From NCBI GenBank assembly GCA_039090855.1, contig CM077011.1, positions 17,361,001 through 17,425,000 of the forward strand: a stretch of 64,000 nt of DNA. Reading direction: 5' to 3'. The notes below the pieces were generated by a model. The model saw only the letters and a list, made by a program, of their open reading frames with translations, was not told the origin of the DNA and made no database searches. The DNA comes from Macrothele yani. Its lineage: Eukaryota > Arthropoda > Arachnida > Araneae > Macrothelidae. The first letter of the stretch is position 1; each line of letters opens with the position of its first letter. Shown here piece by piece: positions 7,960 through 19,445 of this stretch. Position numbers and translations under genes: made by a program.

Positions 7960-10480
7960 GTGCTTCTGTTATTGGTTTGTCCGTCTGTACCCCCAGTATC
8001 TCTGCAACTATTAGTCCGATTTAAAAAATTCTTTTTGCATTCGGAAGCTTGAAATATGCGAATGATGATCCTTTATTTCGTTTTTTTTTTACAATGTACA
8101 ATTTAGCCGCCAGGGGACGTAAATGCAGATGATGTCAAAATTAAAATTACGTTTTAATCCACATATTTGCTTCTAAACATCCGATTGAAAAAATTCTTTT
8201 ATATTTCGTTTCCATTTATGTCGAAGAGTGTTTTAGATATACCTTCATTTTTAAATTACGCATAGATTTTCCGCTAGGGGGCGTAAAAGTAAAATACATT
8301 TTTCCCGATAACTCTTCTCCTAACACTCCGATTTGAAAAATCTTTCTTTCAGAGGATAAATCTCCTAATGAAAAATGTTTTGGATATAATTTCAAATTTT
8401 TGGTAAAGAATACTTTGGCCACCAGGGGATATAAGTGTTAATTTTTGCTTCTGATGTATTTGCCATAAAATCTGAGCTTCTAAAATATCAATTGAAAAAA
8501 TTATTTCGTGGACTCATGCCACTCACATCGATAAACATTTTCGTAATATTTTCTTCCTAAAATATCACACAATTTCTCCGCCAGGGGCGTAGATGCATAT
8601 CTTATTTTTGTCAATATCTCTACTTCTAGGAGTCTGATTTGAAAAATTCCTTCTTTGTTGGATAGTGTTTTACGTGTGACATGTTTTTCATATAATTTCA
8701 AAATTTTCTAGTAATTCATAGACTTTCCGCTAGGGGGCGTAAAGGTAAATTGCGTTTCTATCTAAATCTCTGCCTCTAAATCTCCGATTTGAAAAATTCT
8801 TTCTGCACCGGATACAGCTCCTGATGGGAAATCGTTTGCATATAATTTCTAATTTTTGTAAAAAAATGATTTGGCCACCAGGGGGCGTAAATCTTAATTC
8901 TCGCTTCTGATGTATTTGCAGCAAAATATGAGCTTCTAAATTCTCGACTAAAAAAAACGTCGTTTGTAGACCAATACTACTCATGTCGACAAACCTTTTA
9001 GGAACATTTTTTCTTAAAATAGTGCATGGTTTCTACACCAGATGGCGTAGATGTATATCTTATTTTTGTCAATATCTCTACTTCTAGGGGTTCGATTTGA
9101 AAAATTCCTTTTTTGTTGTATAGTGTTTCTAGTATGACATGTGCTTTATATAATTTCAAAATTGTGTAGTAATTCATAGACTTTCCGGTAGGGGGCGTAA
9201 AGCTAAATTGCGTTTCTCCCTATATCTCTGCTTCAAAATCTCCGATTTGAAAATTTTCTTTCTGCACTGTATACAGCTCCTGATGGGAAATCGTTTGCAC
9301 ATAATTTCTAATTTTTGTAAAAAAAAATGGTTTGGCCACCAGGGGGCGTATACCTTAATTTCCGATTCTGATGTATTTGCAGCAAAATATGAGCTTCTAA
9401 ATTCTCGACTGAAAAAAACGTCGTTTGTAGACAGAACTACTCGTATCAACAAACCTTTTAGAAACATTTTCTTCTTAAAATAGTGCATGGTTTCTGCGCC
9501 AGGGAGCTTAGACGTATATCTTATTTTTGTCAATATCTCGACTTCTAGGAGTCCGATTTAAAAAAATTCCTTCTTTGTTGGATAATGTTTCTAGTGTGAC
9601 AAGTTTTCCTAAAAATACAGAATTTTCAAGTAATTCACTGACTTTCCGCATGGGAGCGTAAAAGCAAATTGCGTTTCCCACTATTTCTCTGCTTGTAAAC
9701 CTCCGATTTGAAAAATTCCTTCTGCACCGGATACAGCTCCTGATGGGAAATCCTTTTCACATAATTTCTAATTTTTGTAAAAAAATCGTGTGGCCACCAG
9801 GTGGCGTAAGTCTTAATTTCCACTTCTGATGTATTTGCAGCAAAATATGAGCTTCTAAAATCTCGATTGAAAAAAAAGTCTTTTGTTGACCGATGCTGCT
9901 CATGTCGACAAACCTTTTAGGAACACTTTCTTCTTGAAATAATGCATTGACAAATAAGATATCCATCTAAGCCAGGGGGCGTAGATGTATATCTTATTTT
10001 TGTCAATATCTCTACTTCTAAAAGTCCAATTTGAAAAATTCCTTCCTTGTTGGATAGTGTTTCCAATGCGAAAGGTTTTTTTTATATAAATTCAAAATTT
10101 TCAAGTAAATCATTTAAGACTTTCCGCTAGGGCGCGTAAAGGGAAATTGCGTTTTCTGCTCCTAAAACTCCGATTTGAAAAATTCTTCCTGTATCGCATA
10201 CAAGACCTGATGGAAAATATTTTTCACATTATTTCTAATGTTTTGTAAAGAATGGTTTGGCCTCCAGGGGTCATAAGTGTTCATTTCTGATTCTGATGTA
10301 TTTGTAGCAAAATCTGGGCTCCTGTAAACTCAACTAATTTTTTTTCTTGGACCGATACCGCTCATATGGATAAACCTTTTGAGAATACTTTCTTCCTAAA
10401 ATAACGCATGGTTTTCCCACCAGGGGACGTAAAGTCACATCTTATTTTTGTCAATAACTCTGTTTCTAAGAGTTCGTAAG
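7960..10480. repeat. Satellite, ~154-bp monomers in 3-monomer (~460 bp) higher-order units, CTCF-like motifs
   Basis: Sixteen GC-rich boxes of the form CC(A/G)C(C/T)AGGGGGCG occur about every 154 bp, at 8107, 8271, 8419, 8578, 8727, 8875, 9035, 9185, 9336, 9496, 9646, 9793, 9970, 10124, 10260 and 10417. Between them each monomer has an AT-rich body with 'tctctgcttctaaaactccgatttgaaaaattc'-type wording, paraphrased from many variants. Three monomer types alternate: CCGCTAGGGGGCG, GGCCACCAGGGGGCG and CGCCAGGGGCGTAG. There is no ORF of interest. Divergence between units is moderate, so the array is not newly amplified. Confidence 0.85.
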
Positions 10481-11324
10481 CTCAAGATTCCATTTACACC
10501 AATATCTGAGGGATTAAAGACCCGATCGCAAAACTTCTTTCTTCCGTCAGATACTATTGTTTTCCATACCGGTTCCATTGCTTTTGAATAGCTTTGATAA
10601 ATTTAATTTGCGTCAGAACGGATTCAAAAGACGTGCTTATTACACCCGAAAATTCGGTGTCATCTTTTTTGTTTTTAATTTATGTGAACCTATTTTTGCT
10701 AAATTCCTGAAAGTTGAAGTAATTTATATGGCAGAAGAGTTGTTACGGACGTTGCCTCGTGATAATAGTTTCAGTGTAAAAGTTGATATTGCCAAAATTG
10801 TAAATAATTTGTGCTAAATACTTACCAACAATAAAGACAACTAAAATTTAATTCTTACGATCTAGCATTAATTGCATGTAGCAGTGGTGTTCGAGTCTGA
10901 ATAACTTGAGCAGACATAACAGCATTTCCTCTTCAAAAGTTAATGAGAAGTTTTAAGCAAATAATAATAAATCATTCACATAAAGGAAGATGTTCGCGAC
11001 AGAATGCCTTCTTCATTATTCACTAAAACCCTGCTGTTTTTACAAAATATTATCGACTTCATAGAGAAGCATTACGTATAATGTTTGAAGGTAACTGCCA
11101 TTATATTTGCCCATATTCTTTGCTGAGAACAAGACACCTAATTAACGCAGGATGCATCAGCATGATAGAAAAAAAGAACGGTTTCTCCAGACATTAAAGC
11201 GCACCAATTATTATATCAAAATTATCTCCCTTTTGAAATTCCTTGAATCTGATAGCCCAAAGAAATTTCGTTTTCTAAATGAAGAAGATATATCCTCGAA
11301 TCTTTACATTTCCAATAATGGCAT
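10481..11324. other. No recognisable feature
   Basis: AT-rich unique sequence. The frame at 10557-10817 (86 codons) has no recognisable similarity and ordinary composition for chance ORFs here. Confidence 0.4.
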
Positions 11325-11600
11325 TCGTGAACATCAAAAAACTTCTTAGCAGTAAAGCTTTTTTTTTTCCTCTCTCTCCTTTTATTCTTTGTTCGACTGA
11401 GAGTGATTCATATTCTGCGCTCAGTATGGTTTTCCATTTTCGATACATTTTCAGAGACGGTCGCTCCGAACATTAAAAACATCTTAGCAGCCAAGTTTCT
11501 TTTTCTTTTGTGCGCGTGAAAGCCTTTTCGCATTCTATGCACTCCATGACTTTTCATTTTCTATATTTGTTTGCTGTACCTGCGAGGTTGATCAAGACGG
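11325..11600. repeat. Diverged tandem duplication (~145 bp x 2)
   Basis: The stretch beginning GAACATCAAAAAACTTCTTAG near 11328 recurs as GAACATTAAAAACATCTTAG near 11468. Each is followed by a T/C-rich tract, then a 'TTCATATTCTGCGCTC' or 'TTCGCATTCTATGCACTC' type segment. Confidence 0.6.
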
Positions 11601-11927
11601 GTTCGTCCAAAGAAAGAAAATAAATAATCAGAAAACGTACCCGGTTGTGGTTCTGCAGAAGAATCTAATTTCATAATTTTTCTAAAATGTGAAAACACAT
11701 TTGTTTGAAATTCATAATCACTTAATATCTTGCGCAATCATCCACTTTTGCATGAAATAATGTTTTTTATAATGAGAGAACTCGCGAAATGTCCCTGGGG
11801 ATTTCGAAAAGTTTGCGTTCCAACATGTACCAGAAAGCTATCCAACTATCATACAAAATATGAAGTTGTGATTCTGTCTATTGGTTTAAATTATGAAAAG
11901 AGTGGTAAGTCATATAATATCCGAAAA

Positions 11928-12000
11928 CTTGAAAAGCGGGAATCGAATCCGAATCTCCCGGTTTGGGCCCAATTATGTTAACCACTACACCATCCAGAAC
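11928..12000 (-). mobile_element. tRNA-derived SINE head, left of inverted pair
   Basis: The minus strand reads GTTCTGGATGGTGTAGTGG, then GGATTCGATTCCCGC, with A- and B-box-like elements. It is followed by a short shared body (CAAGTTTTC.GATATTATATGAC). It mirrors the copy at 12061-12170. Confidence 0.65.
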
Positions 12001-12060
12001 AACCAAGTCTTAAGTTTCTGGAAAAAACTTGAGATTTTGGTCGTTTCTTGAGACTTCGTC

Positions 12061-12170
12061 GTTCTGGGTGGTGTAGTGGTTAGCAGAATCGGGCACAAAC
12101 CGGGAGACGCGGGTTCGAGTCCCGCTCCAGGACGATGAAAATTTCAAGTTTTCTGATATTATATGACTTT
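12061..12170 (+). mobile_element. tRNA-derived SINE, right of inverted pair
   Basis: Positions 12061-12133 are a tRNA-like head: acceptor GTTCTGG/CCAGGAC and T stem GCGGG/CCCGC around TTCGAGT. The short body CAAGTTTTCTGATATTATAT matches the left copy. The two heads face each other 60 bp apart, with a partly palindromic spacer. Confidence 0.7.
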
Positions 12171-14300
12171 CCATCTTTGTCACATTTTAACCAAAAATCG
12201 GATTGTCATCTTCAAAATTTGCATTATAGTTTTAATAAATTTTGTAAAATCACAATAAAAAATATTACACTCGACAGCTGTTTCAAAAGCAACAACAGTT
12301 GTGTTACGAGTTGTTTACGTTTTCACAGGTTCAACGCAGTTCGCTGTCCATTGGGAACAGTGGCGGCGTTTATATATTGATAACAAATGAAATAAAAATA
12401 TGTCCCAAATGCAGGTGTCGAATTTCTATTATACGTGTGGATGGAGCGAAAAAAAGAAAGAAAATCAAATTCGTCATTTCTCTAATATCTACCAATATGA
12501 AATTTCTCAGCTACAAGTAAAAAAAAAAAACCAGGGTGGGATAGTATACTAATACAACAACACAGCCATCTTCTTAGATTTTATAAAATGCTTTTTAGAA
12601 TTTAAAAATTATAACAATCAAAGCAATTACTTACTTTCAAATAATCTTGAATCACTCACACATAAAAAAAGGATGACATATTAAATCAATTAACTAGCTA
12701 ACTCGAGTACGGCAGTATCACAAAAGAATATCCCAATAGCACGTGGAAATACGACTAGGAGAGTGCTTCGGTGAATTGGCATAAATGCGCATGCGCATCC
12801 ACGCCGTTACAAACCAAAAATCTTAAAGATCGCCGGAATGTAACATCAAGGTAGCAATAATGTACAATGGAAACTATAAAACAGTAGTATCGGTGAATGC
12901 TATTTTTAACGTAACCGTAATTTACATAGAGTTATTTATGTTCCAACATAACTTGCTGAAACGTAATTGTAAGATATCTCTGAAAGTGTAACGAAAAATG
13001 AGAGATTGTAAAATTATTGACACATATCTGAAACGTTTTGTGCTTTATGGGATGTTTTGGCTCTTCGGTGTACATTAAAATGTGTAATTATAATTACAGT
13101 AGATAGGAACCCAAATTTTGAACAGCGGAAGCAGTAAAAATATAATTGCACGTCATTCATAATTAGCTTTTATATAACTAAAGAAAGTGTGAGCTGCAAA
13201 AAAGTGTTTGCAAGAGTTTCCTTACATCTTAATTTTCATAAAAAATGTTCAGAATATTTTTTGTTCTGCAGTGGTAATAGGAAATCCTTATTACTATCAA
13301 ACGCATTCTTTATGAAGGCAGGAAAAAAATGGCGAAAGAGCACTTCGATTTTGGTTTTGCTGTTATTCAAAGCATGCAGGAATAAAAATGAGTAGTGCTT
13401 TGCGAAAGATAAAAAAAAATCTAAAAGCTGATTTATTTCACCGAGATTTAGACGATTTATTACGGAGGAACAGCTTAGCGCCAATGCCATTTCTTGAGGA
13501 TTACTTAAATTATGAAGTTTCAAAAATCCGTAACTCAAATAAAGTTCGGTAATTATGTTTTTGATCTCCTAAAAAGAGCGTTTCATGAAAACCTGGTAAA
13601 GATGACGCATATTACGGCAGCAATGTGAAAAGAAACTTAAGCTGGCTTTCGGGACAGAGTTTTCTACGGAAATGTGTTTATGCCGCAAGGCAACATGATT
13701 TGGAAAGCAAATCTAAAACTATGGGTAGGAGGAGTTCACCATTTATTCCTAAAAGCTGTCTCACCGATAAATCCCAGCTGACAGAAATCCAGGATGATCC
13801 AGTCCTTGTTCTCTCGAAGTTGCTTGTATGCGAAGTTCTTCATGGTAGTCACGTAGTGAGGCTTAGTCAGAATATCATCTTCAAGCTTAAAGAAAACAAC
13901 GACAAAAAAATGAGGCGAATATGCGAAAAACTTCCTTAAAGGGAAATAATTCAGATATAGCATGACAGGTGGTAAGTGTAATTTTTTTATTTAAAAAAAA
14001 ATAACGATTATAAACCGAACTAACAAAATTATAACATGAAATCTTCATTTCTTGGCATAAGAAAAAACTGGACATCATCTATTTCGTAGATCAACCGACT
14101 TTTCTTTTTACAACACTAGTATTTTTTTCCCAGTCATGTAGTATCTGATTTGTTACCTCGTGTGAATCATGATTTACATGAGTATCAGACTTGGTTTCCT
14201 TGTAATTTTTTTAACTCTTAACATTTTAAAAACAAGATATTTTCCAATAAATGGGTTGGAGCACTGGCTCTTCCAGAAGTAACTCTTAATCACATTCCTT
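12171..14300. other. No recognisable feature
   Basis: AT-rich sequence. The frame at 13625-13939 (104 codons, beginning MKRNLSWLSGQ) is the longest, but it has no recognised domain and no supporting context. Confidence 0.4.
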
Positions 14301-14309
14301 TGTTTTCTT

Positions 14310-14690
14310 AAGAAAGGAGAAATTTTTTGGGAATTATATTTAAAGACAATTTAAAGTGGGATTCTCATGTTGAAACTGTTTCAATAATGTTGATATCGCA
14401 AGTAAGAGTTCTATCTAGAATTTCGAGCTTCTTACAGGTAAAGGTAAAATTATTACTTTATTACTCTTTTATCCCGTTTGTCTTATTGTCTTCTTGCTTG
14501 GGGAAGGACAAAACAACCAGAAGTAATATCAACAGAAATTTTTCCATTACAAAAAAAAATTGTTCGTTTGTTGAATCCATCAAAAAATGTGAAGGTATTG
14601 TGTAACAGTTACAAATTGTTGATATATGAGAAACTGTATAGTTTCCGAATTATGTCGTTATTACATGAGCGCATTTAAGCCAATAAACTT
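14310..14690 (+). pseudogene. non-LTR reverse transcriptase 3' fragment (Jockey/CR1-like)
   Basis: The frame LGIIFKDNLKWDSHVE, followed by RISSFLQVKVKLLLYYSFI, matches the post-RT 'LG...D..L.W..H' and 'LLYYSFI.P.L.Y....WG' region of Jockey/CR1-type LINEs. It is frameshifted near WGRTKQPE. Only the C-terminal part survives, as expected for 5' truncation. The family assignment is by motif only. Confidence 0.7.
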
Positions 14691-15163
14691 CTAATTCTAA
14701 TAAATATACGTTATCCTTCACGCAGTTATCAAACTCGTGGATATGCTAACTTGTTTTATTCCTAGAACTCATACAAATGCGCATTACTTTAATATTAATC
14801 TCATTGCCTCTTGCTCTGGATCGGGTTACCGAATAGAATTTAAAGTAGCAGCAATTTGCAGTTAATTTACATTCAGTTCATTCATATTGTATTAGGATCA
14901 TACGTATGTACGTTGATAAATAAGAAAATTCTTGACTTAATATTTTTCTTTCTTTTGGCGACTAGGGGCTATTCTGGCTCACGTTAGCCTTTCCCCTTGG
15001 CCCCCTGCTATTTTACACTTTAAGTGTTTATTTATGTGTTCCGTATTTGCATATAGTGTGACTTCCGTTTGATTATTTCTGGTATATGAATCATTTTTAA
15101 GGAGTTGTAGTACATGTTTGAGTTATGTAACATGGTAAAAATAAATAAATAAATAAATAAATA
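14691..15163 (+). mobile_element. LINE 3' UTR with (TAAA)n tail
   Basis: Non-coding sequence downstream of the RT fragment, ending in an (AAAT)n tract at about 15135-15163, consistent with a LINE 3' terminus in the same orientation. Confidence 0.55.
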
Positions 15164-15790
15164 TGTATGTTTCATATACCTTCTGCTTTTTTCTGGTGCA
15201 TGGATTTCCAACTCAGAGGTGTAAGTGCGTTTTTCTTTCTCTTTCTGTCACATTATCTTTGTATAAAGCTGGTTGGAAAATTGATGTTTCGGTCGCAAAT
15301 AATTTTTCAGGGATATTCAGACATTTTCAACATCCCCATAACAGTGCTTCGCATTCAGACAATATTGTGCTTTTGGTTTTTGTCGTAGCCCTAATAATTC
15401 AGATCACCACATCTTTTCTACCACCGGATCTTCAGTTTGGAAATTTTTGCTTTGGTTTCCAAAAGCCTTTAGTACATTCTCAAATGCATTCTACGATTTC
15501 GGAGACGAAGAGCTCCAGGATAGTACAAGATAACGCACTCCTGTATATAATGACTAGAGCAATTCCTTATTTCATTAAGAACTACACTAGTTTCCATAAA
15601 TTACGGAACTGGAAATGCCTCGAAATCTGTAAGCAGTTTTTACATAAAATTAAAGGAAAACGTATAATTTAATATTGTCTTCCATATCACACGGGTCAGA
15701 AAGGCATTGTTTTTTTCAAGTCATTTATCAGCCTTGCGGTGACAACAGCGTTTTCGTGAGCATTGTACAGACGATTATTTTGGCTGTTCA
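15164..15790 (+). other. 169-codon open frame, no recognised product
   Basis: A frame at 15163-15672 is open for 169 codons. It has a hydrophobic stretch (VLLVFVVALIIQI) but no domain, no repeat partner and no promoter or splice evidence. It starts inside the LINE tail. Probably fortuitous. Confidence 0.2.
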
Positions 15791-15799
15791 TGACGTCAT

Positions 15800-16337
15800 T
15801 CGTTGAAGAAACATTGTCACTGCTCTGTCATGAAGTAGACAGCAAATATCCTGTTCTGTTTGGAACTCGGTAAAACTGCATCTGAAACAGCTGAATTGTT
15901 ACGGGATCTCTATGAGGCTAATTGTCTCTCTCGTGCACAAATACCTCCGATGGTATGCACGTTCCAAGAATAGGCGGAGACATTTGGTAAATAACGAGAG
16001 GCTGGGACATCGATTTCAGTGCGCACGTCTGAACACATTGAGAAAGTTTACAAAAGGATAAAAAGTGGTCGTTGTGTGACCTTGTAGAGATATGTGCGGC
16101 CGCCAAAACATGTGCCTGCCATACCACGACACTACCACCACCATAAGTATCCCTTTCTAAGATGTCTATAGGATGATAGCTTGTTCCTGATTCTCAACAG
16201 ATGAGTATTCGTGTGGAGACCCTCTGTAAACCAAATCTCGACTCATCGGTAGAGATAACAAAGCTTTATTGATCATCAAGTTGAGACGTTTCGCTTTTTG
16301 ACAAGAGCTCAGAGCGCTGCATATCATTCGTCTAGGA
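15800..16337 (-). pseudogene. Tc1-like transposase, C-terminal side (interrupted)
   Basis: The minus strand gives CSALSSCQKAKRLNL, GGSVVVWAGICLTGRTDLHV and other Tc1-like segments in broken frames. Part of the usual 'W..V.FSDES.F' region is replaced or lost. The hAT insertion at 16338 separates it from its N-terminal part at 18844-19090. Confidence 0.6.
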
Positions 16338-16417
16338 CAGTGTTTCCCAATCTGGGCGGTACCGCCCCTCAGGGGCATTTTTGAATTATAGAGTGGCGGT
16401 GATGTGCTCTAATTGCT

Positions 16418-16462
16418 CAGTATCAAAAGGTTATAAAATGTTTTTATAACCTTTTGATACTG
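16418..16462. repeat. Perfect 21-bp hairpin at the hAT/Penelope junction
   Basis: CAGTATCAAAAGGTTATAAA(A) and its exact reverse complement are separated by TGT. No mismatch in 21 bp, unlike the decayed surroundings. Confidence 0.9.
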
Positions 16463-16464
16463 TT

Positions 16465-17815
16465 ATTGGGTTTCTTCAGCCCATTGACCCAAATCTGAGC
16501 AATGTACTTAAAGTACGACAAATTAATCTTGGATTAATCACCCATTCCTAGGATGAAACTCTGCGACACAAAGAAATCAATAAGGTGTTTCACATAACCA
16601 GTCAACATGGTTTTCCAGACCATATTGCGAGGTCGGTTTTAAGAAAGCTCTCTAATAGTTCCATTTTCACCTTACAAAGTGTAATGAGGAAACCTAGATA
16701 CGTAGGTTCTATGGCATTCCATCTTATCATCACTCCAGCCTTAAAAACATCTGCAGGAAATTTGATACTGACTTTGGAGCAAAGACTTGCAATATTCTCT
16801 CTTTGGTCAAAAAACATCGACACAAAGTCCCGGTGTTGAATACAGGTGGTGTATACTCCATCCCGTTAACCAGTAGCGATACACGGGATTCCAACTTAGC
16901 GTACATCGGATCAACACGCCGTGCCTTGGGAATAAGATTAAAAGAACATAAATACGACTTAAAAATGGGCTACCGACAACTGCACTCTCTAGACTGGTTA
17001 ATTCTGGTTCCCACTCTCCGATCTGGGAGGAAGCACATGTTATGTCTTCCCCGATACACCAATCTACACTATTATTTGCGGAAAGCCATGCTATATTCCA
17101 GACGAGAACAGGATACTGGGATGATGACCTGCCTCAATTTATTTCGACTGCTTGGAAACATTATTTGTCGACATTACCGTAAGCACCTTTTGTGATTTCA
17201 AAATTTTTAATACACCACATCTGTTTATATTGTTATGATATGAGTTGTACATATGATTTGGGTATACACTACATCTGTTTAATATATTGACACGAGTTAT
17301 ACATCTACCGTATGTTACTTACGTTCCCAACCTTTTTGCAGCCTCTTTTCCGATAACCTATTCCACCTCTATCACCCTTTTCTCCCCTACAACCCCTTTT
17401 TCCCCCTGGTACATTCTAACTGCTTTTCGTACTTATTCTGTCTTTCCTACATATAACCCCTTCCCTCTCAACCTATTTGTCTTACTTTGATATCAGTTAA
17501 CGATGTAGATATACTGGTGGCCGCTAGGGGACCAGTACACATACGTCATCGTCGAGATCTATAAATTAATGTGTTACTCTGTCTTATGTTTGTATTTGTA
17601 ATTCTCATCTCATGACGGGATCCAAGGTGGACCCGAACGCTCTTTTGAAGTGTTTTTAATTATTATCAGGTTTTAACTTGTATCTTGAGCATAATTAAAG
17701 TTATGGTTCATAAACTCAGGTTTAAAACCATAGATTGATTTTATTGACGTATCGTTCGTTCACCAAGGTGAGCTGTCTCGTGTTTTTAGTTTAATTTTTT
17801 TAGCTGCACGACGAA
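16465..17815 (+). mobile_element. Penelope-like retroelement, 5'-truncated
   Basis: Contains a reverse-transcriptase C-terminal stretch and GIY-YIG domain (16560-17200), then a long 3' non-coding tail through about 17760. Boundaries are approximate. hAT sequence resumes near 17820. Confidence 0.65.
16560..17200 (+). pseudogene. Penelope-like ORF: RT C-terminus plus GIY-YIG endonuclease
   Basis: Readable segments are INKVFHITSQHGFP, RSVLRKLSNSS and YVGSMAFH. After a frame change come SLVKKHRHKVPVLN, GGVYSIPL (GIY) and YIGSTRRALGIRLKEHK (YIG with the alpha-helical catalytic Arg). Near 17090 the frame shifts to FQTRTGYWDDDLPQF. The order RT tail, linker, GIY-YIG is diagnostic of Penelope-like elements. 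The upstream RT core is absent. It is inactive through frameshifts. Confidence 0.75.
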
Positions 17816-17839
17816 AGTATTTATAGATAGTTAATGTAG

Positions 17840-18495
17840 CCCATATTGCAGGTGTGTTTGATAGACTCAATAAAGGAAATACAAAGTTGCAAGGGTACAA
17901 AATGAATTTCATTAAGACCAAGTTAATAATCACTGCATTTATCGCTAAGCTGAACCTTCTTAAAAGTAATCTGTGTTGTCAGGAGCAGTATCAGTTTCCT
18001 AGTCTTCAGGTTATTATTGCAAGTGTAAATGAACTTCCAGAAACGGAATTGGGAATTTTCTGTTCTCACTTTAAACAACTCAAAGAAGACATGCTAAAAT
18101 AGATTTCAAGACCTTTGTGCCCTTGAAATACCAAGTTGGGTGTACACTCCTTTTTCAGTGGTGCAACTGGCTTTCAACCAAGTTTGCAAGAACAGCTAAC
18201 AGACACACAGCATGATTGTGAATTCCAAACGCTTTTCAAACCATGCGGATGTGAGTTGTTTTAGGTAAAAAAGAACTATTTACCTCTTTTATTGCAGGAA
18301 ATTAAATTACTGTTTATAGCTTTTGCCTCAATATATTTAGTGGAAAAGGTCTTCAGCGTTGTGCAGCAACCACTGACGAAAGATAAGAATAAACTACAGA
18401 TATATCAAATAGGTGACTTGAGATAAAGACTAACTAAAATTGAACCAAACATCGCTAGTTTGGTGGAATCTCATCTAGCTCAAGGCACCCATTGA
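17840..18495 (+). pseudogene. hAT transposase C-terminal part (SCAND3/ZBED-like)
   Basis: Segments in order are FDRLNKGNTKLQG, NFIKTKLIITAFIAKL, YQFPSL, ELGIFCSHFKQLKEDM, then after stops FASIYLVEKVFSVVQQPL, LTKDKNKLQ, GDLR and LTKIEPNIASLVESHLAQGTH. This matches the C-terminal dimerisation region of hAT transposases related to SCAND3/ZBED genes. At least one stop and one frameshift are present. The N-terminal zinc finger and most of the catalytic core are missing. Confidence 0.75.
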
Positions 18496-18843
18496 TCAGA
18501 AGAGTGGAGAAATTTGGGACTTTTGACAGGTGATAAAAATTATATTTGCTGTTGTTTTTTTAATGCAATTGTGTGACTTGATTTCAAATTTTTTCCCCTA
18601 GGTTATTATATATTTACTAGAAAGTCTTGGAGGAAATTAATTAAAACTTATAAAATGTACTTATGCATATTCATAATAATTATTTTGTTTGAAATAACTG
18701 AATATGAATGTACAATATAACATGAATATAAATTGTCATCGCTTGTTTCCTCATGTTTATTGCATTTGACTTTGGGGGGAGACGGTAGTCAGCATCCAAT
18801 TCACAGAAGTGGACGCTAGGCTAAAAACGGTTGGGAAATACTG

Positions 18844-19090
18844 GTCTTTCTAGCACAAAGACCATATTCATGAAGCTCCTTGTGTAACATGGAATAAGAT
18901 ACCAAATTTCCTCTTGCTGCCATATTATCCTGCCTCAGTTGTATAGCTGTGGAAGTCCTTCTTCTACAAGCACTTTGATGCAGATAATGGTCATCCCTTG
19001 AAATTTTTGCCCAAGGTCTTCCATTGCTAAGCCTTCTAGAAGCCGTATTTTACATTTGGATTATGGCTCAAAGCCGATGGGCTACAGACT
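18844..19090 (-). pseudogene. Tc1-like transposase, N-terminal part (interrupted)
   Basis: The minus strand encodes RDDHYLHQSACRRRTSTAIQ, LRQDNMAARG and LHEYGLCARK, the N-terminal paired-like region of a Tc1 transposase. It runs into the hAT at 18843 and continues at 16337 as RMICSALSSC. Confidence 0.65.
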
Positions 19091-19445
19091 GACACACATT
19101 GAGCCACCTGGCTGCTGCGGCTTGGGAGTGACCGATTTCGAACCTTCCAAAATCCCCCGTCTTAATTGTTCCCCTGAATGGTGTCTAGACAATGTCACCA
19201 TACCAGTAAAACGCTTTGCTTGCCATCCATAAGCGAAAGAAGATTCCTTCAACTGTCTTCTTTTAATATAAAAGCAATTTGTATATTTGGACGTATACTT
19301 CATGTTAATTTGCCCATCATATTTGACATTTCCAGGTTAAAGTACCATTATTATGTTTAGTTCATGCAATTTCAGTGCAGGGATTTTACAAAACCTCCGT
19401 ATTTCGTGCTATTCTTTAAATTTTGGAAACCAGTATATGCATCAC

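Larger units (their letters stand above)
16338..18843 (+). mobile_element. hAT element (Buster/Charlie-like), containing a Penelope-like insertion
   Basis: Ends are CAGTGTTTCCCAATCTGG at 16338 and, inverted, CAGTATTTCCCAACCG ending at 18843. These are the CAGTG-TTCCCAA ends typical of hAT. Flanks are GTCTAGGA (16330-16337) and GTCTTTCT (18844-18851). They agree in the first four bases and are weakly preserved as an 8-bp duplication. A transposase remnant lies at 17840-18495. The element sits inside a Tc1 pseudogene. Confidence 0.8.

Noticed and set aside
13625..13939. 104-codon frame as a small gene
   Set aside because: No recognised similarity; overlapped by antisense frames of similar length.
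15163..15672. 169-codon open frame as a host gene
   Set aside because: Starts inside a LINE tail, has no domain, no splice or promoter evidence, and an unremarkable composition.
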